A DNA stretch of 64,000 nt. Origin: Candidatus Pantoea haifensis. GTDB lineage: Bacteria; Pseudomonadota; Gammaproteobacteria; Enterobacterales; Enterobacteriaceae. Positions 9,413 to 19,352 of this stretch are shown piece after piece. The translations under genes and the position numbers were made by a program. Position 1 is the stretch's first letter. The number at the start of each line of letters is the position of its first letter. The notes under the pieces are model-generated. The model ran no database searches. It had not been told where the DNA came from and was given only the letters and a program-made list of their open reading frames with translations. The stretch covers positions 2,356,001 to 2,420,000 of the forward strand of contig JAGTWN010000004.1 of assembly GCA_018842655.1 (NCBI GenBank), written 5' to 3'.

Positions 9413-10476
9413 ATGAAACAAAGGCTAAAAGTGAGTGAAATTGCCGCCCTGACGGGTGTCTCGATCAGCACGGTTTCGCGCGTGCTGGCAGGGAAATCTA
9501 ATACCCGCCCCAGCACGCGCGATAAGGTGCTGGCAGCAGCACAACAGCAAGGCGTACTGGACAACCTGCACAGCGGACGCTTGCTGCTGAATAATCTGAT
9601 GGTATTTGCACCGCCACGCGCTTTTGATGTGCGCAGCGATATCTTCTACTACAAAGTGATTCAGGGCATCAGTCAGGCGGTTGAGCCGCATGAAGTCCGG
9701 CTGCGCTATTGTCCGCTGGAGGAGATCGAAAGCGACGCCGCACTGTTTATCGAAAAGATGCAGCAGACCGAAGCGGCATTACTGATTGGGATTGATGACG
9801 AACACATTCACCAGCTTGCGGCAGAGATGAACAAGCCGTGCGTGTTAATCAATGCGCTGGATCGCCGTATGCGCCTGCCCTCGGTCGCGCCACATCATCA
9901 GCTGATTGGCGAATATTCGGCGCGTTATCTGTTTGAACAGGGACATCGACAAATATTGTCATTGCATTGCCTGCGGCGTTACACCATGGAGCAGCGCCTT
10001 CAGGGGTACGTGATGCATGGCACGCCATGAATTTGCGCTTCGACAGCCGCCAGCATCTGCTGACGCTGACCAGTTTTAGCAGCAATGAGGCAGCAGAGCG
10101 TCTCAGTGAATATTTACGTCATTGTCCGCAGGCGCAACGCCCTACCGCCATTCTGGCCAGTGGCGATTACATTGCGGCCGGCGCCGTCACGGCGTTGCAA
10201 CAGGCCGGGTTGCGTGTCCCGCAGGATGTTTCGGTGATGAGTATGGATGGCTTTAACCTTGCCGCGATTCACGATATCCCGCTCACCTCAGTGCAGGTGC
10301 CACGTGATGAACTGGGCGAAGCGGCAGTAAGGATGCTACAGCAGCTACGGCTGCATCCCGGCGCGCCGCCCGGCACCCTGCTGCTCAACGGCAAGCTGGT
10401 GGTGCGCGAGTCGGTACGCCGTATTCGCGATAATCTCAGCCATGCTCCCGTTGAGCAGCACGGCCTGTACGATTAA
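9413..10476 (+). CDS. LacI-family transcriptional regulator, frameshifted as sequenced
   Basis: DNA-binding repressor with an N-terminal LacI helix-turn-helix (VSEIAALTGVSISTVSRVLAG, about residues 7-27) and a periplasmic-binding-protein-like sensor domain. The frame breaks near 10009. Adding one C (TAC to TACC) restores QGYRDAWHAMNLRFD and joins the two halves into about 354 residues, normal for the family. The C-terminal part contains LASGDYIAAGAVTALQQAG and the family stretch DVSVMSMDGF. It is divergent from the MFS-GH31 operon, which it presumably controls in response to a sugar. The ATG at 9413 has a poor ribosome site; see the finding on a five-codon leader. Confidence 0.85.
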
Positions 10477-13320
10477 TCCAGCACTTTTAAACGCAGCTCT
10501 GACGGTTGTGGTCGCCCAAACAGATACCCCTGGAACAGCGTACAGCCCTCTTCGCGCAATTTAGCGAACTGATCGCAGTTCTCAACCCCTTCGGCGGTGA
10601 TCTGGATATCCAGACTGCGGCTCATGCCGGTGATAGCGCGGATAATAGCCAGCGCCTCGCGGCTGTCACCCATATCGTTAATAAACGATTTGTCGATTTT
10701 AATTTTATCGAACGGGAAGGATCGCAGATAGCTCAGGGATGAATAACCGGTGCCAAAATCGTCCAGCGCAATCTGTACGCCAAGGGCTTTCAGATTTTCC
10801 AGGGTTCGAATGTTACCAAGCGAATCATCCAGCAATACCGATTCGGTGATTTCTACTTCGAGCCGGCTTGGTTGCAGCCCCGACTCACGTAGCGCACCTT
10901 CCACCACCGACACCAGCGAGCTGTTTTTAAATTGCAGCGGCGACAGGTTGACCGATACCGACTGTTCACTGTCCCAACTGGCGGCTTCACGGCAGGCCTC
11001 ATAGAGCGCAAATGCGCCGAGCATATGAATTAGCCCGCTCTCTTCAGCAATCGGAATAAAATCGTTTGGCATAATCAGCCCTTTAAGCGGGTGATGCCAG
11101 CGCATCAGCGCCTCATAGCCGATAATGGTTTTGTTATCGCCGTTGGTGATGGGCTGATAGTAGAGTTTGAGCTGACGTCCGCTGATCGCTTCCCGCAGAT
11201 CGTTTTCGATAATCCGGCGGCTGCGCGCCACATCATCCATCGCCAGCGTGAAATGCTCATAGCGGTTGCGCCCGTTGCGCTTGGCTTCATACAGCGCCAT
11301 ATCAGCACAGCGCAGGAGCTGCTCCGGTGTATTGGTAACAGAGGAGCTTAAGGCGATGCCCACGCTCAGCCCGACCGACAAGTTGTGTCCTTCGACGTTA
11401 ACGGGGGGCGAATCGCTTCGATCAGGCGCTGTGCCACCACGCTCGCTTCCTCACCGCTGGTAACCGAAGGCAGCACAATCGCAAATTCATCGCCGCCAAT
11501 ACGCGCCAGGGTATCGTGATCGCGCAGGGTATTGCGCAGACGTTTTGCCACGGCGCGCAGCAGATCGTCACCAATCTGATGTCCCAGCGCATCGTTAACA
11601 TTTTTAAAGTTGTCGAGATCGAGACAGAGCGCCGCGGTTTGCTTCACGCTGTGACCATCGTTACGCAACGCTTCGCTGAGGCGCTGACGAAACAGAATGC
11701 GGTTAGGCAAGCTGGTGAGATTGTCGTGATGCGCCATGTGATGAATGCGTGCATCTGCTGCCCGCTGGTCAGTCACATCTTCTACGATCAGCATCAGATA
11801 ATTTTGCCGGGCATCCTGTCCATTGATTGCCGTGGCTCGCGTATGCAGAATGCGCTCGCCACTGGCGGTCATCAGTAACTGCTCACGCTCGTGGATCCCT
11901 TCGCTGCGCAGCGCCATATCCGCGAGGCTGTTGAAGTAATCACTTAACTCCGCTGACATGCACTCATGTGGACGCTTGTTAACAATCAGCGATTTGGCTA
12001 AGCCAAACAGTTGCTGTGATTTGTCATTAACCAGCAAAATTTCCCGGGTAATGGCATCTTCCACAATCACGCATGAGGGAATATGCGTGATGATGTTATC
12101 AAGGAATTTCGACAGTGCGGTTTTTGCGCGCTTTGCGCTTCTGCCAGATCTTTAGCGCGCAGCAACTGCTGTTGTTGTTCGCGGCGCTCGGTGTTATCGC
12201 GGGTGATTTTCGCAAAGCCAAGCAGCCTGCCCTCTTCATCATGAATGGCATCAATAATGACATGTGCCCAGAACGCGCTACCATCTTTGCGATAGCGCCA
12301 GCCTTCATCTTCAAAGCGGCCGGCGGTTAACGCAATGTTCAGATTGCTCTCTGGTATACGCATCTGGCGGTCATGCCCACTGTAAAAAATGGAAAAGTGC
12401 TGACCCACAATCTCTTCAGACACATAACCCTTCGCGCGTTGAGCACCCGCATTCCAGTTTACGACGTGGCCGTTGATGTCGAGCATATAGATAGCGTAAT
12501 CAGTGATGCCTTCAACTAACAAGCGGAACCGCTCCGCTTGCTCATGCTGTTCGCGGCGAATACGCTGCTGCTCGGTGCAGTCACGGGTAATTTTGGCGTA
12601 GCCAATCAGCTTGCCGGCATCGTCACGAATGGCATCAATCACCACATGCGCCCAGAAGGCGCTGCCATCTTTGCGATAGCGCCAGCCTTCATCTTCAAAG
12701 CGGCCGGTTCTGTACGCAGTCTCTAAGTTTTTAGTCGGGATATGGGCGAGTCGATCCTGGGCGCTGTAAAAGCGAGAGAAGTGCTGGCCGACAATTTCTT
12801 CTGCTACATAACCTTTGGTGCGCTGCGCACCGGCGTTCCAGTTCACGACATTGCCGTCATGATCCAGCATATAGATGGCGTAATCTGTTACCCCTTCGAC
12901 CAGCAAGCGGAAGCGTTCTTCGTGCTCACGTTGTTTGCGTTGCTGCTCCTGTTGGTGCGTGCAGTCGCGAGTGATTTTAGCGAAGCCCAGCAGGACGCCG
13001 TCATCGTCACGAATGGCGTCGATCACGACATGCGCCCAAAATGCGCTGCCATCTTTGCGATAGCGCCAGCCTTCCGTTTCAAAGCGACCGCTTAACGCGG
13101 CGGTATTCAACCCGCGCTGCGGTAATCCTTTTTGACGATCGTCTTCGCTATAAAACAGCGCAAAATTTTTACCGACGATCTCCTCCGGCGAGTAACCTTT
13201 TGCGCGTTCTGCACCTCTGTTCCAGTTCGCGACAGTTCCATCCGGTTTCAGCATATAAATAGCGTAATCAATCACGCTTTGTACCAGCACTCGATACATA
13301 ACATCAGAATTATTATCCAT
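10473..13320 (-). CDS. PAS(x4)-GGDEF-EAL cyclic-di-GMP enzyme, frameshifted twice as sequenced
   Basis: Cytosolic sensor protein that makes and/or degrades cyclic di-GMP. After two one-base corrections it is about 949 residues. Three near-identical PAS domains (about residues 1-384, 128 residues each, all with GWRYRKDGSAFWAH) are followed by a fourth divergent PAS (about 405-515), a GGDEF domain with intact RIGGDEF, and an EAL domain with intact EALMRW, EITES and DDFGTGYSS. The breaks lie in the A5 run (+ strand T 12121-12125, restoring AQKTALSKFLDNI) and the C6 run (+ strand G 11403-11408, restoring RPPVNVEGHNLSVG). No membrane segment is seen, so signal input is cytoplasmic. Its stop codon overlaps that of the convergent LacI gene. 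Confidence 0.88.
12169..13320 (-). repeat. Three tandem 384-bp (128-aa) PAS repeats
   Basis: The motif encoding GWRYRKDGSAFWAH recurs three times with anchors at 12291, 12675 and 13059, exactly 384 bases apart each time. Neighbouring codons, including the long GATAGCGCCAGCC block, are also shared. This indicates recent in-frame tandem duplication inside the gene. Confidence 0.85.
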
Positions 13321-13581
13321 TTTTATTTGCCTGCTGCTGTTAAGCCCTGGTGCGGCTTAAGAAAAGTCCTAATCGCTGTCAGACTAAAGCCCAAAGGAGT
13401 GTGATCACAAGTGCATTTAGTGAAATGACAAAAGTTAGTAGGTTAGTTATCGGCAATGGAGAGAAAACGCTCAGTTGTTAATCTTGTTCGTACTGTAGTC
13501 TTGACTGAATATTCAGCTGGCCCTTTTCTGGCGTGAGGACAGTGAAAAATAGAATTGCCGAGTAAGCGACTTTTACGCCGT

Positions 13582-15318
13582 TCAGGCTTGCCACGGTAAT
13601 ACGCCTTGCGGCAGGCGAACCGTCAGTCGCGAAGCTAACAGCATAAGTGCCAGAACCACGGCGATCATCAAACACCCTACTGCAGCCGCCAGTGGTGCCG
13701 ATCCGCCTTCATCAAGAAAGATAATGGTGGGGCCAATCGTCTGGGTTTCTGATGTCACCAGCAATACTGAAACCTGGATTTCATTCAAGGCAGTAAGAAA
13801 CACCAGCAGCGTACCCGCCAGCGCCGACGGGGCCGCTAACGGCAGCAGGATGTCACGCATTCGCTGCCAGAATCCCGCTCCACATAAGCGAGCAGCTTCG
13901 TCCAGCGAGGGTTCAATCTGCGCAAATCCCGCTAATGTTGGCCGCAATACTAATGCGAGGAAATTAGAGAGATAAGCCGCGAGGATAATCCACACCGTGC
14001 CGTACAACGAAAACTCCAGTAGCGGCAGCGGGCGCAGGAAAAACAGCATCGCCGCCACGCCTGTGACAATGCCCGGCAACGCATAGGTGAGTTCGCTGGC
14101 GAACCATAAACCGCGCACCAGGCGTGTGCGTTGCCAGCTCAGGAAAAAGGCTAAAAATAGTGCCATCACAGTGAGGACAACTGCCGCCAGGCTGGTCAGC
14201 CACAGACTGGTGAAGAAAGCGTGGCGCACCGCAGGATAACCCCATAATGCCTGCTGGAAGTTTTCCAGCGTCAGGGTTTGCCAGTTCAGCGACTGACCAA
14301 AACCACGCGTCAATGCGGTCGTCAGTAAGGCACTCAGCGGCAGAACCAGGGTGAGCAGCATCCACGCCCAGGCGGCAATTTCAGTGGGTAAGCGTGCGCT
14401 TCCTAAAGTCTGATGCCAGGGGCGTGGCGAACCGCTGACGCGTACATCGCGTTTGTTTCCCAGCCAGGCGCTGAGCGCCATACCCGCCAGGGTAATCAAG
14501 GCAATCAGCAGCGAATAGACAGCGGTATTCGGCAGTGCGCCCGGACCAATACTATTTAACTGTTGATAAACCAAAGTAATCAGGGTTGGCACCCGCGCCG
14601 GAATACCCAGCATCGCCTGAATGCCGAAGTTTCCTACTGCCGCGACAAATGCCAGCGTCGCACCGGCAAAGATTGCGGGACGCGCCAAAGGCAGAATCAC
14701 CGTGCGCGCAATCTGTCCATGTGATGCGCCACTAATGCGAGCAGCTTCCACCAGCTCGGCAGGCAGGCGACGCAGCCCGGCTCGCACCGTTAAAAATACC
14801 AGCGGCGCATTATGCAGACCCAGCAGCAACACGATACCGGCCCAGGAATAAAGCGGCTGCTCGCCCGGTGAAAACCACGGCAGGCCAACGGCGTTAAACA
14901 GCGCAGCCAGCGTACTTCCCGGTGCCAGCGCCTGGAGCCAGGCCAGTGCAATCACCTGAGGCGGTATCATCAGCGGCAAAATAAAGGCAAAAACCCATGC
15001 GGCTTTGGCTCGCAAGTTCGTCAGCGCCACCAGCCACGCCGCCAGCGTACCGAGCAGTAACGACAACAGTGTGGATGCCATACCAATGCTAAGCGTATTG
15101 AGCGTTGCGTTTATCACACGCCTGTTGGCAAGCAGCCGCGTCAAATGAGCAACATCGGGCATGCCTTGCGGTGCCAGTGCCGTCCAGATCAGGCGGCCAA
15201 ACGGTGCCACCGACAGCAGCCCGATAATCACCACCAGCAGCGCCAGCACCAACGGCTCTGCGCGCAGCCGCCTGCGCGTGGCTGCACTCCGACGCCATTC
15301 GTTGCTCAACACGCTCAC
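13582..15318 (-). CDS. ABC transporter permease with two fused membrane domains (phosphonate/iron-type)
   Basis: Inner-membrane permease of 578 residues made of two homologous halves, each with a binding-protein-dependent EAA-loop region (EAARISGASHGQIARTVILP near residue 190, EAARLCGAGFWQRMRDILLP near residue 485). This architecture is shared by FbpB/ThiP and by PhnU2-type 2-aminoethylphosphonate permeases. It begins with GTG (MSVLSNEWRR) two bases after the binding-protein stop, so the three ABC genes form one operon. The PhoB-type boxes ahead of the operon favour a phosphonate or other phosphorus source over iron. The substrate remains inferred. Confidence 0.82.
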   Translation of the reverse strand: MSVLSNEWRRSAATRRRLRAEPLVLALLVVIIGLLSVAPFGRLIWTALAPQGMPDVAHLTRLLANRRVINATLNTLSIGMASTLLSLLLGTLAAWLVALTNLRAKAAWVFAFILPLMIPPQVIALAWLQALAPGSTLAALFNAVGLPWFSPGEQPLYSWAGIVLLLGLHNAPLVFLTVRAGLRRLPAELVEAARISGASHGQIARTVILPLARPAIFAGATLAFVAAVGNFGIQAMLGIPARVPTLITLVYQQLNSIGPGALPNTAVYSLLIALITLAGMALSAWLGNKRDVRVSGSPRPWHQTLGSARLPTEIAAWAWMLLTLVLPLSALLTTALTRGFGQSLNWQTLTLENFQQALWGYPAVRHAFFTSLWLTSLAAVVLTVMALFLAFFLSWQRTRLVRGLWFASELTYALPGIVTGVAAMLFFLRPLPLLEFSLYGTVWIILAAYLSNFLALVLRPTLAGFAQIEPSLDEAARLCGAGFWQRMRDILLPLAAPSALAGTLLVFLTALNEIQVSVLLVTSETQTIGPTIIFLDEGGSAPLAAAVGCLMIAVVLALMLLASRLTVRLPQGVLPWQA

Positions 15319-15320
15319 AA

Positions 15321-16319
15321 TCAGCCACCAAACAGTGCGGTAAATTCGTCGCGGACCTTAGCATCATCCGCAACGGCTTTCGCCACGTCCGGCGTCAGCA
15401 GTTTTATCTGATCGACTGGCGTGAAGCCCGCCGGTGCGGCCACTCGGCTATCAACCGGACGATTACCCTGCTGTGCAACCAGCTGCTGCCCTTTTTCCGA
15501 CAGCAGAAAATCAACGAAGGCTTTCGCGGCAGGCAGGTTATGCACTGACTTCATGATGGCAACCGGCTCTGTTACGTAGGAAACCCCTTCCTGGGGATAG
15601 ACCAGATCGATTGGCGAGCCCTGCTTTTTGGCGCGGATGATGTCGGCATCGGTGATCACACCATATTTATCCAGCCCGCTGGCAACTGCTTTCAAAGCCG
15701 GACCATTGCCGCCCTGGGGCGCAATTCCCAGTGCCGCGAGCTGTTTGTAGAAGTCCCAACCGATAGCCGGCGTGTTGATATCCGTGTGCAGCTTATAGAG
15801 CGCCGCGCCAGAATAGAGCGGGCTTGGCACAGCAATCTGTCCTTTATTATCGGCTTGCAGGAGGGCTTTCCAGCTGTCGACCGGTTTGGCACGCTGGGTA
15901 TTATAGGCGATCACCGTGGCGATGATTTTGGTGCCAAAAAGGTTTTGTCTTTGTCATAAAACGAGACGTTAAGGTTACTTACTGGCGCATCGTTATAGTG
16001 ATAAAGACGATCCTCTTTTTAACGCGCCGAGGTTAATCGCATCCGCCACCAGCAGCACGTCTGGCTTCACCTGCCCGCTTATCATCTCGGTACGCAGCAC
16101 ATTCATCAGTTGCGTAGTGCCGTTGCGCGTCCATTCCACTTCGATGTTGGGATAGGCTGCTTTGAACGCATCCACCGTTTGTTGCGCTATTTCCGGTGCC
16201 TGCGAGGTGTAAATAACCAGTTTGCCATCTGGCGCGTCTGCTGCCTGAATCAGCGTTGATGTCGCCAGTCCAGCGATTAACAGCAGCGTTTTTACCGTGG
16301 TGCGTAGAGCCATTTTCAT
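15321..16319 (-). CDS. ABC transporter periplasmic substrate-binding protein, two compensating frameshifts as sequenced
   Basis: Exported binding protein of about 332 residues. It starts with a signal peptide (MKMALRTTVKTLLLIAGLA, cleavage after IQA) and has the class of fold shared by iron and 2-aminoethylphosphonate binding proteins (VIYTSQAPEIAQQTVDAFKAAYP). Two indels break it. One A too many at T5 16016-16020 (correct reading GALKEDRLYHY) is followed by one base too few at A5 15936-15940 (correct reading KTFFGTKIIATVIAYN). Between them the frame reads NDAPVSNLNVSFYDKDK. The paired tyrosines typical of FbpA iron sites are absent, which argues against ferric iron. It sits between the ATPase and permease genes. 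Confidence 0.82.
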
Positions 16320-16333
16320 TATGTCTGCATCCT

Positions 16334-17398
16334 TTATCCAGGAAGAATCCAGCCGTCATCAACGGCAATGCCTAAGGTGTCATCCACCGCAAGAGAATGT
16401 GAATCGAGTAAAAGCGAAAGGGTGATGTCGGGATGCGCCAGCGGACGCAGATTAATCTGCTCATGCGCGCCGCGATAGATGATGCGATCCACACGCGCCG
16501 CAAACTGACGTTCCTCCGGGCGCGCCAGATGGAAACTGGCACTGTGAAAACTGGCTTTACCGTGCGGTTCGACATGCTGCTGCGGTGAACAGCGCAATAC
16601 CACTCGCATCCCACACAACGTGGCTGAAGCGAAACCGCCATCTAATGGCTCAATGTCGCTCACCGGCAGAACACGTCCTTCATCAATAAAGGTCGCCACC
16701 ATTTCGTTGGCGGGTTCGCGCCACAGTGTTTGCGGCGTAGCGAACTGCATCACTTTGCCGCCGTTAAGCACGACAATGCGATCGGCCAGCGCCATCGCTT
16801 CACGTTGATCGTGAGTGATATAGAGTAAGGTTGCACCACTGTGTTGATGGAAGCGTCGAAATTCCTCTTCCATGGTAGCGCGCAGATGCACATCAAGATT
16901 GGCAAGCGGTTCATCTAATAAAACCAGCGTCGGTTTCGCCACTAAACAGCGAGCCAGCGCCACACGCTGCCGCTGACCGCCAGAAAGCTCAGCCGGACGC
17001 CGTTCGGCAAAATTTTCAAGCCCTACCAGCGCCAGCGCCTGCCGGGTGCGTTCGTCACGCTCGCGCCGCCCGACGCCGTTTACTTTCAGGCTGTAACAGA
17101 CATTCTCTGCCACCGTCATATGCGGCCACAGCGCATAATTCTGGAACACCACGCCAAGGTCACGTAATTCCGGCGGCAGGTGAAACTGCTCGGCAGCAAA
17201 CTGACGATCGCCAACCTGAATCTCACCGCTGTCGAGGGTTTCAAAACCGGCCAACAGCCGCAGCAAGGTAGTTTTGCCACAGCCTGAAGGTCCCAACACT
17301 GCGACAAACTCGCCCTGTTTGATGTGTAACGAGACATTCTGAAGCACCGGCTGCGCATCAAACGCTTTGTGCAAACCGGTTAAGGTTATCGCGGCCAT
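16334..17398 (-). CDS. ABC transporter ATP-binding protein (PotA/FbpC/PhnT-like)
   Basis: Cytoplasmic ATPase of 354 residues that powers the importer encoded by the next two genes. Visible motifs are Walker A GPSGCGKTT (about 36-44), the signature LSGGQ (138-142), Walker B LVLLDEP (about 158-164) and the H-loop THD. A C-terminal regulatory (TOBE-like) region follows from about residue 240, as in CUT1/FbpC/PhnT proteins. It is the first gene of the operon and is preceded at 41 bases by three PhoB-type heptamers. The frame is intact. Confidence 0.88.
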   Translation of the reverse strand: MAAITLTGLHKAFDAQPVLQNVSLHIKQGEFVAVLGPSGCGKTTLLRLLAGFETLDSGEIQVGDRQFAAEQFHLPPELRDLGVVFQNYALWPHMTVAENVCYSLKVNGVGRRERDERTRQALALVGLENFAERRPAELSGGQRQRVALARCLVAKPTLVLLDEPLANLDVHLRATMEEEFRRFHQHSGATLLYITHDQREAMALADRIVVLNGGKVMQFATPQTLWREPANEMVATFIDEGRVLPVSDIEPLDGGFASATLCGMRVVLRCSPQQHVEPHGKASFHSASFHLARPEERQFAARVDRIIYRGAHEQINLRPLAHPDITLSLLLDSHSLAVDDTLGIAVDDGWILPG

Positions 17399-17438
17399 TT
17401 AGTTCCGCCTTTGCGGGATATTTTCAGCGCAAGACGCT

Positions 17439-17467
17439 ACGACAGTTTAATGACAATACCGTGACAG
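17439..17467 (-). promoter_or_regulatory. Tandem PhoB boxes (three heptamers, 11-bp period)
   Basis: Read on the minus strand, CTGTCAC (17467-17461), TTGTCAT (17456-17450) and CTGTCGT (17445-17439) are each separated by four AT-rich or mixed bases, giving an exact 11-bp period. The second plus third unit matches the 18-base Pho box CTGTCATAWAWCTGTMAY at 15 of 18 positions. The boxes end 41 bases before the ABC ATPase ATG, with AAAATAT at 17418-17424 as a possible -10. Known PhoB sites have exactly this repeat geometry. Confidence 0.75.
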
Positions 17468-17475
17468 CCGTCATT

Positions 17476-19181
17476 TTAGTGCGCCAGATGCACGGCGATA
17501 TAACGCTCATAACGCGCGGCTTTGACCCGCGTTAAATCCACCAGCACTAAACCGTCAATGCAGTGATTAAAGTCAGGATCGCTGCCAAAATCGATAAACT
17601 GTACGCCGCCGGGTTCGCACAGCTCAGAATATTGTTTATAGAGTGTGGGAATGGCGACACCCAGATTCGCCAGTAGCTGTTTCAGGCGACGCAGATCTTC
17701 TTGATAGTCGTTGCCGCAAAACTGCGCCAGCACGTCCGGGAGCGATGCAGGATAAGGGCGGCGTGACGTCGCTAACGGCAGCTCCGTTGGAAAATAGAGG
17801 CGATAAAAAGCCACCAGCAGATCGCGGGCTGCTAATGGCATTCCACCGGAAATTGAGACCGGCCCAAACAGATAGCGGGTTTGCGGATATTTCGCTAAAT
17901 AAGCGCCGATACCGAGCCAGAGATAATCCAGCCCACGTTTGCCCCAGTAGGCTGGCTGAATGAAGCTGCGCCCCAGCTCAATGCTTTGCTGCAAGATCGG
18001 TAACATTCTTTCGTCATAATGGAACAGGCTGTGGCTGTAAAACCCTTCCATACCGCGACGCGCTAACTGCTCTTCGCCTGGAATAAAGCGATAGGCACCT
18101 ACGATTTCCAGCTGTTCATCATCCCATAAAATCAGGTGATAATAATCATCATCAAAGTTATCCAGATCGCGGCGGCGACCACTGCCTTCACCCACGGCGC
18201 GGAAGGCAATTTCACGCAGCCTCCCCAGTTCACGCAGCAGCGGCACCCAGGTTGCGCCGTTGCGTCGCCACAGGTAGATCTGCTTACCGTCGCCGGTTGT
18301 GCCGAGATGCTCGCTTTCAAGCAACGCTTTTTTAACTCGGCGCGATCTTCCGCACGGGCAATAGCGGATTCGGTCTGAAACAGCCCTTTACGTCCTTGTC
18401 CCAGACGATAAAGATGCTTACGCAGCCGCTTCGCCAGCTCTTTGCCCGGCGTGTGTCCGTCGTGCCAGTGGGCAAACGGGATTTGCGCACCGATGCGTAA
18501 TTTAATGCGCGATCCCCGCTGTTTGAACATTTCACGCACCAGCATCAACATGGCCAGCGGCGGCGCAACTTTCGCTGTTGCGTAGAAGAGCGTGCTGTTG
18601 CGTCCTTCAACATGCACCGGCACCAGCGGCGCACGCGCTCGTGCCGCCAGCCGTAAAAAGCTGTGATGCCAGCGGCGATCGCGTACCCCGCTGCTGCTCA
18701 GGCGCGACACTTCGCCCGCCGGAAAGATAATCAGCACGCCCTGATTATTGAGGTGTTGCTGCATGCGTTGCAGCTGCTGGCGGTTGGTACGGTTACCCAT
18801 ATTGTCTACCGGCAGCATCAGGCTGTTTAGGGGCTCAAGCGACATCAGCAGACGATTAGCAACAATTTTCACGTCGCGGCGCACCTGAGAAACGGCTGAC
18901 AATAGCGCCAGGCCATCTAATGCGCCCAGCGGATGATTCGCAACAATCACCACCGGGCCGCGTGGCGGGATCTGCTCCAGATCGCGTTCGCTCAATTCAC
19001 AGCGCACATCCAGGTGTTCGAGCACCTGTTCCACCATATCCAGCCCTTTTAAATGGGGATAACGTGCCGCGAATTGTTGAAAATCAGCTTCGCGCAGCGC
19101 CCATTTAAGCAAGCGCCGTTGCCAACTGGCGGGACGGTGGTTGGGCCAGTAATTTTCAACAACCTGATCGATGGAAAACAT
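17476..19181 (-). CDS. olsF: OlsF-like bifunctional acyltransferase (ornithine-lipid synthase candidate), frameshifted as sequenced
   Basis: A fusion of an N-terminal lysophospholipid-acyltransferase-type domain (NHPLGALDG near residue 92, FPAGEVSR further on) and a C-terminal GNAT domain of the OlsB type (GAYRF, ELGRSFIQPAYWGKRGLDYLW, LFGPVSISG). This is the domain order of OlsF, which makes ornithine lipids by N- and O-acylation of ornithine at the inner membrane. The frame breaks at the A6 run (+ strand T 18328-18333). One more A restores AELKKALLESEHLGTTGDG and gives about 568 residues. The start MFSIDQVVENYW at 19181 is preferred over the longer upstream ATG. A Pho-box-like element lies about 50 bases upstream and a PhoB-controlled ABC operon follows. 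Confidence 0.75.
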
Positions 19182-19232
19182 GATTACCCTTTTATGCGTA
19201 CCTGAGTGACGCATCGAAAGTAAATCGGGATG

Positions 19233-19250
19233 TTTTCAGTTTTATGAAGG
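19233..19250 (-). promoter_or_regulatory. Pho-box-like element upstream of olsF candidate
   Basis: On the minus strand CCTTCATAAAACTGAAAA matches CTGTCATAWAWCTGTMAY at 14 of 18 positions, with the central CATAAAACTG exact. It ends 52 bases before the start codon at 19181. It is weaker than the boxes at 17439-17467 and has no third heptamer. Confidence 0.35.
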
Positions 19251-19352
19251 GTAAGTTGTACACGGCAGGATAAAAATGACTAAAAAACTCTGGTGAAGCG
19301 TGGCTGCAAAAACGGAAACAGTGCCGCCGATAGATGTCCGGCGGCACCGCGA

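Noticed and set aside
15321-17398. Ferric iron (FbpABC) assignment for the ABC transporter
   Set aside because: The binding protein lacks the tyrosine pair typical of FbpA, and the upstream boxes are of the PhoB type and not Fur.
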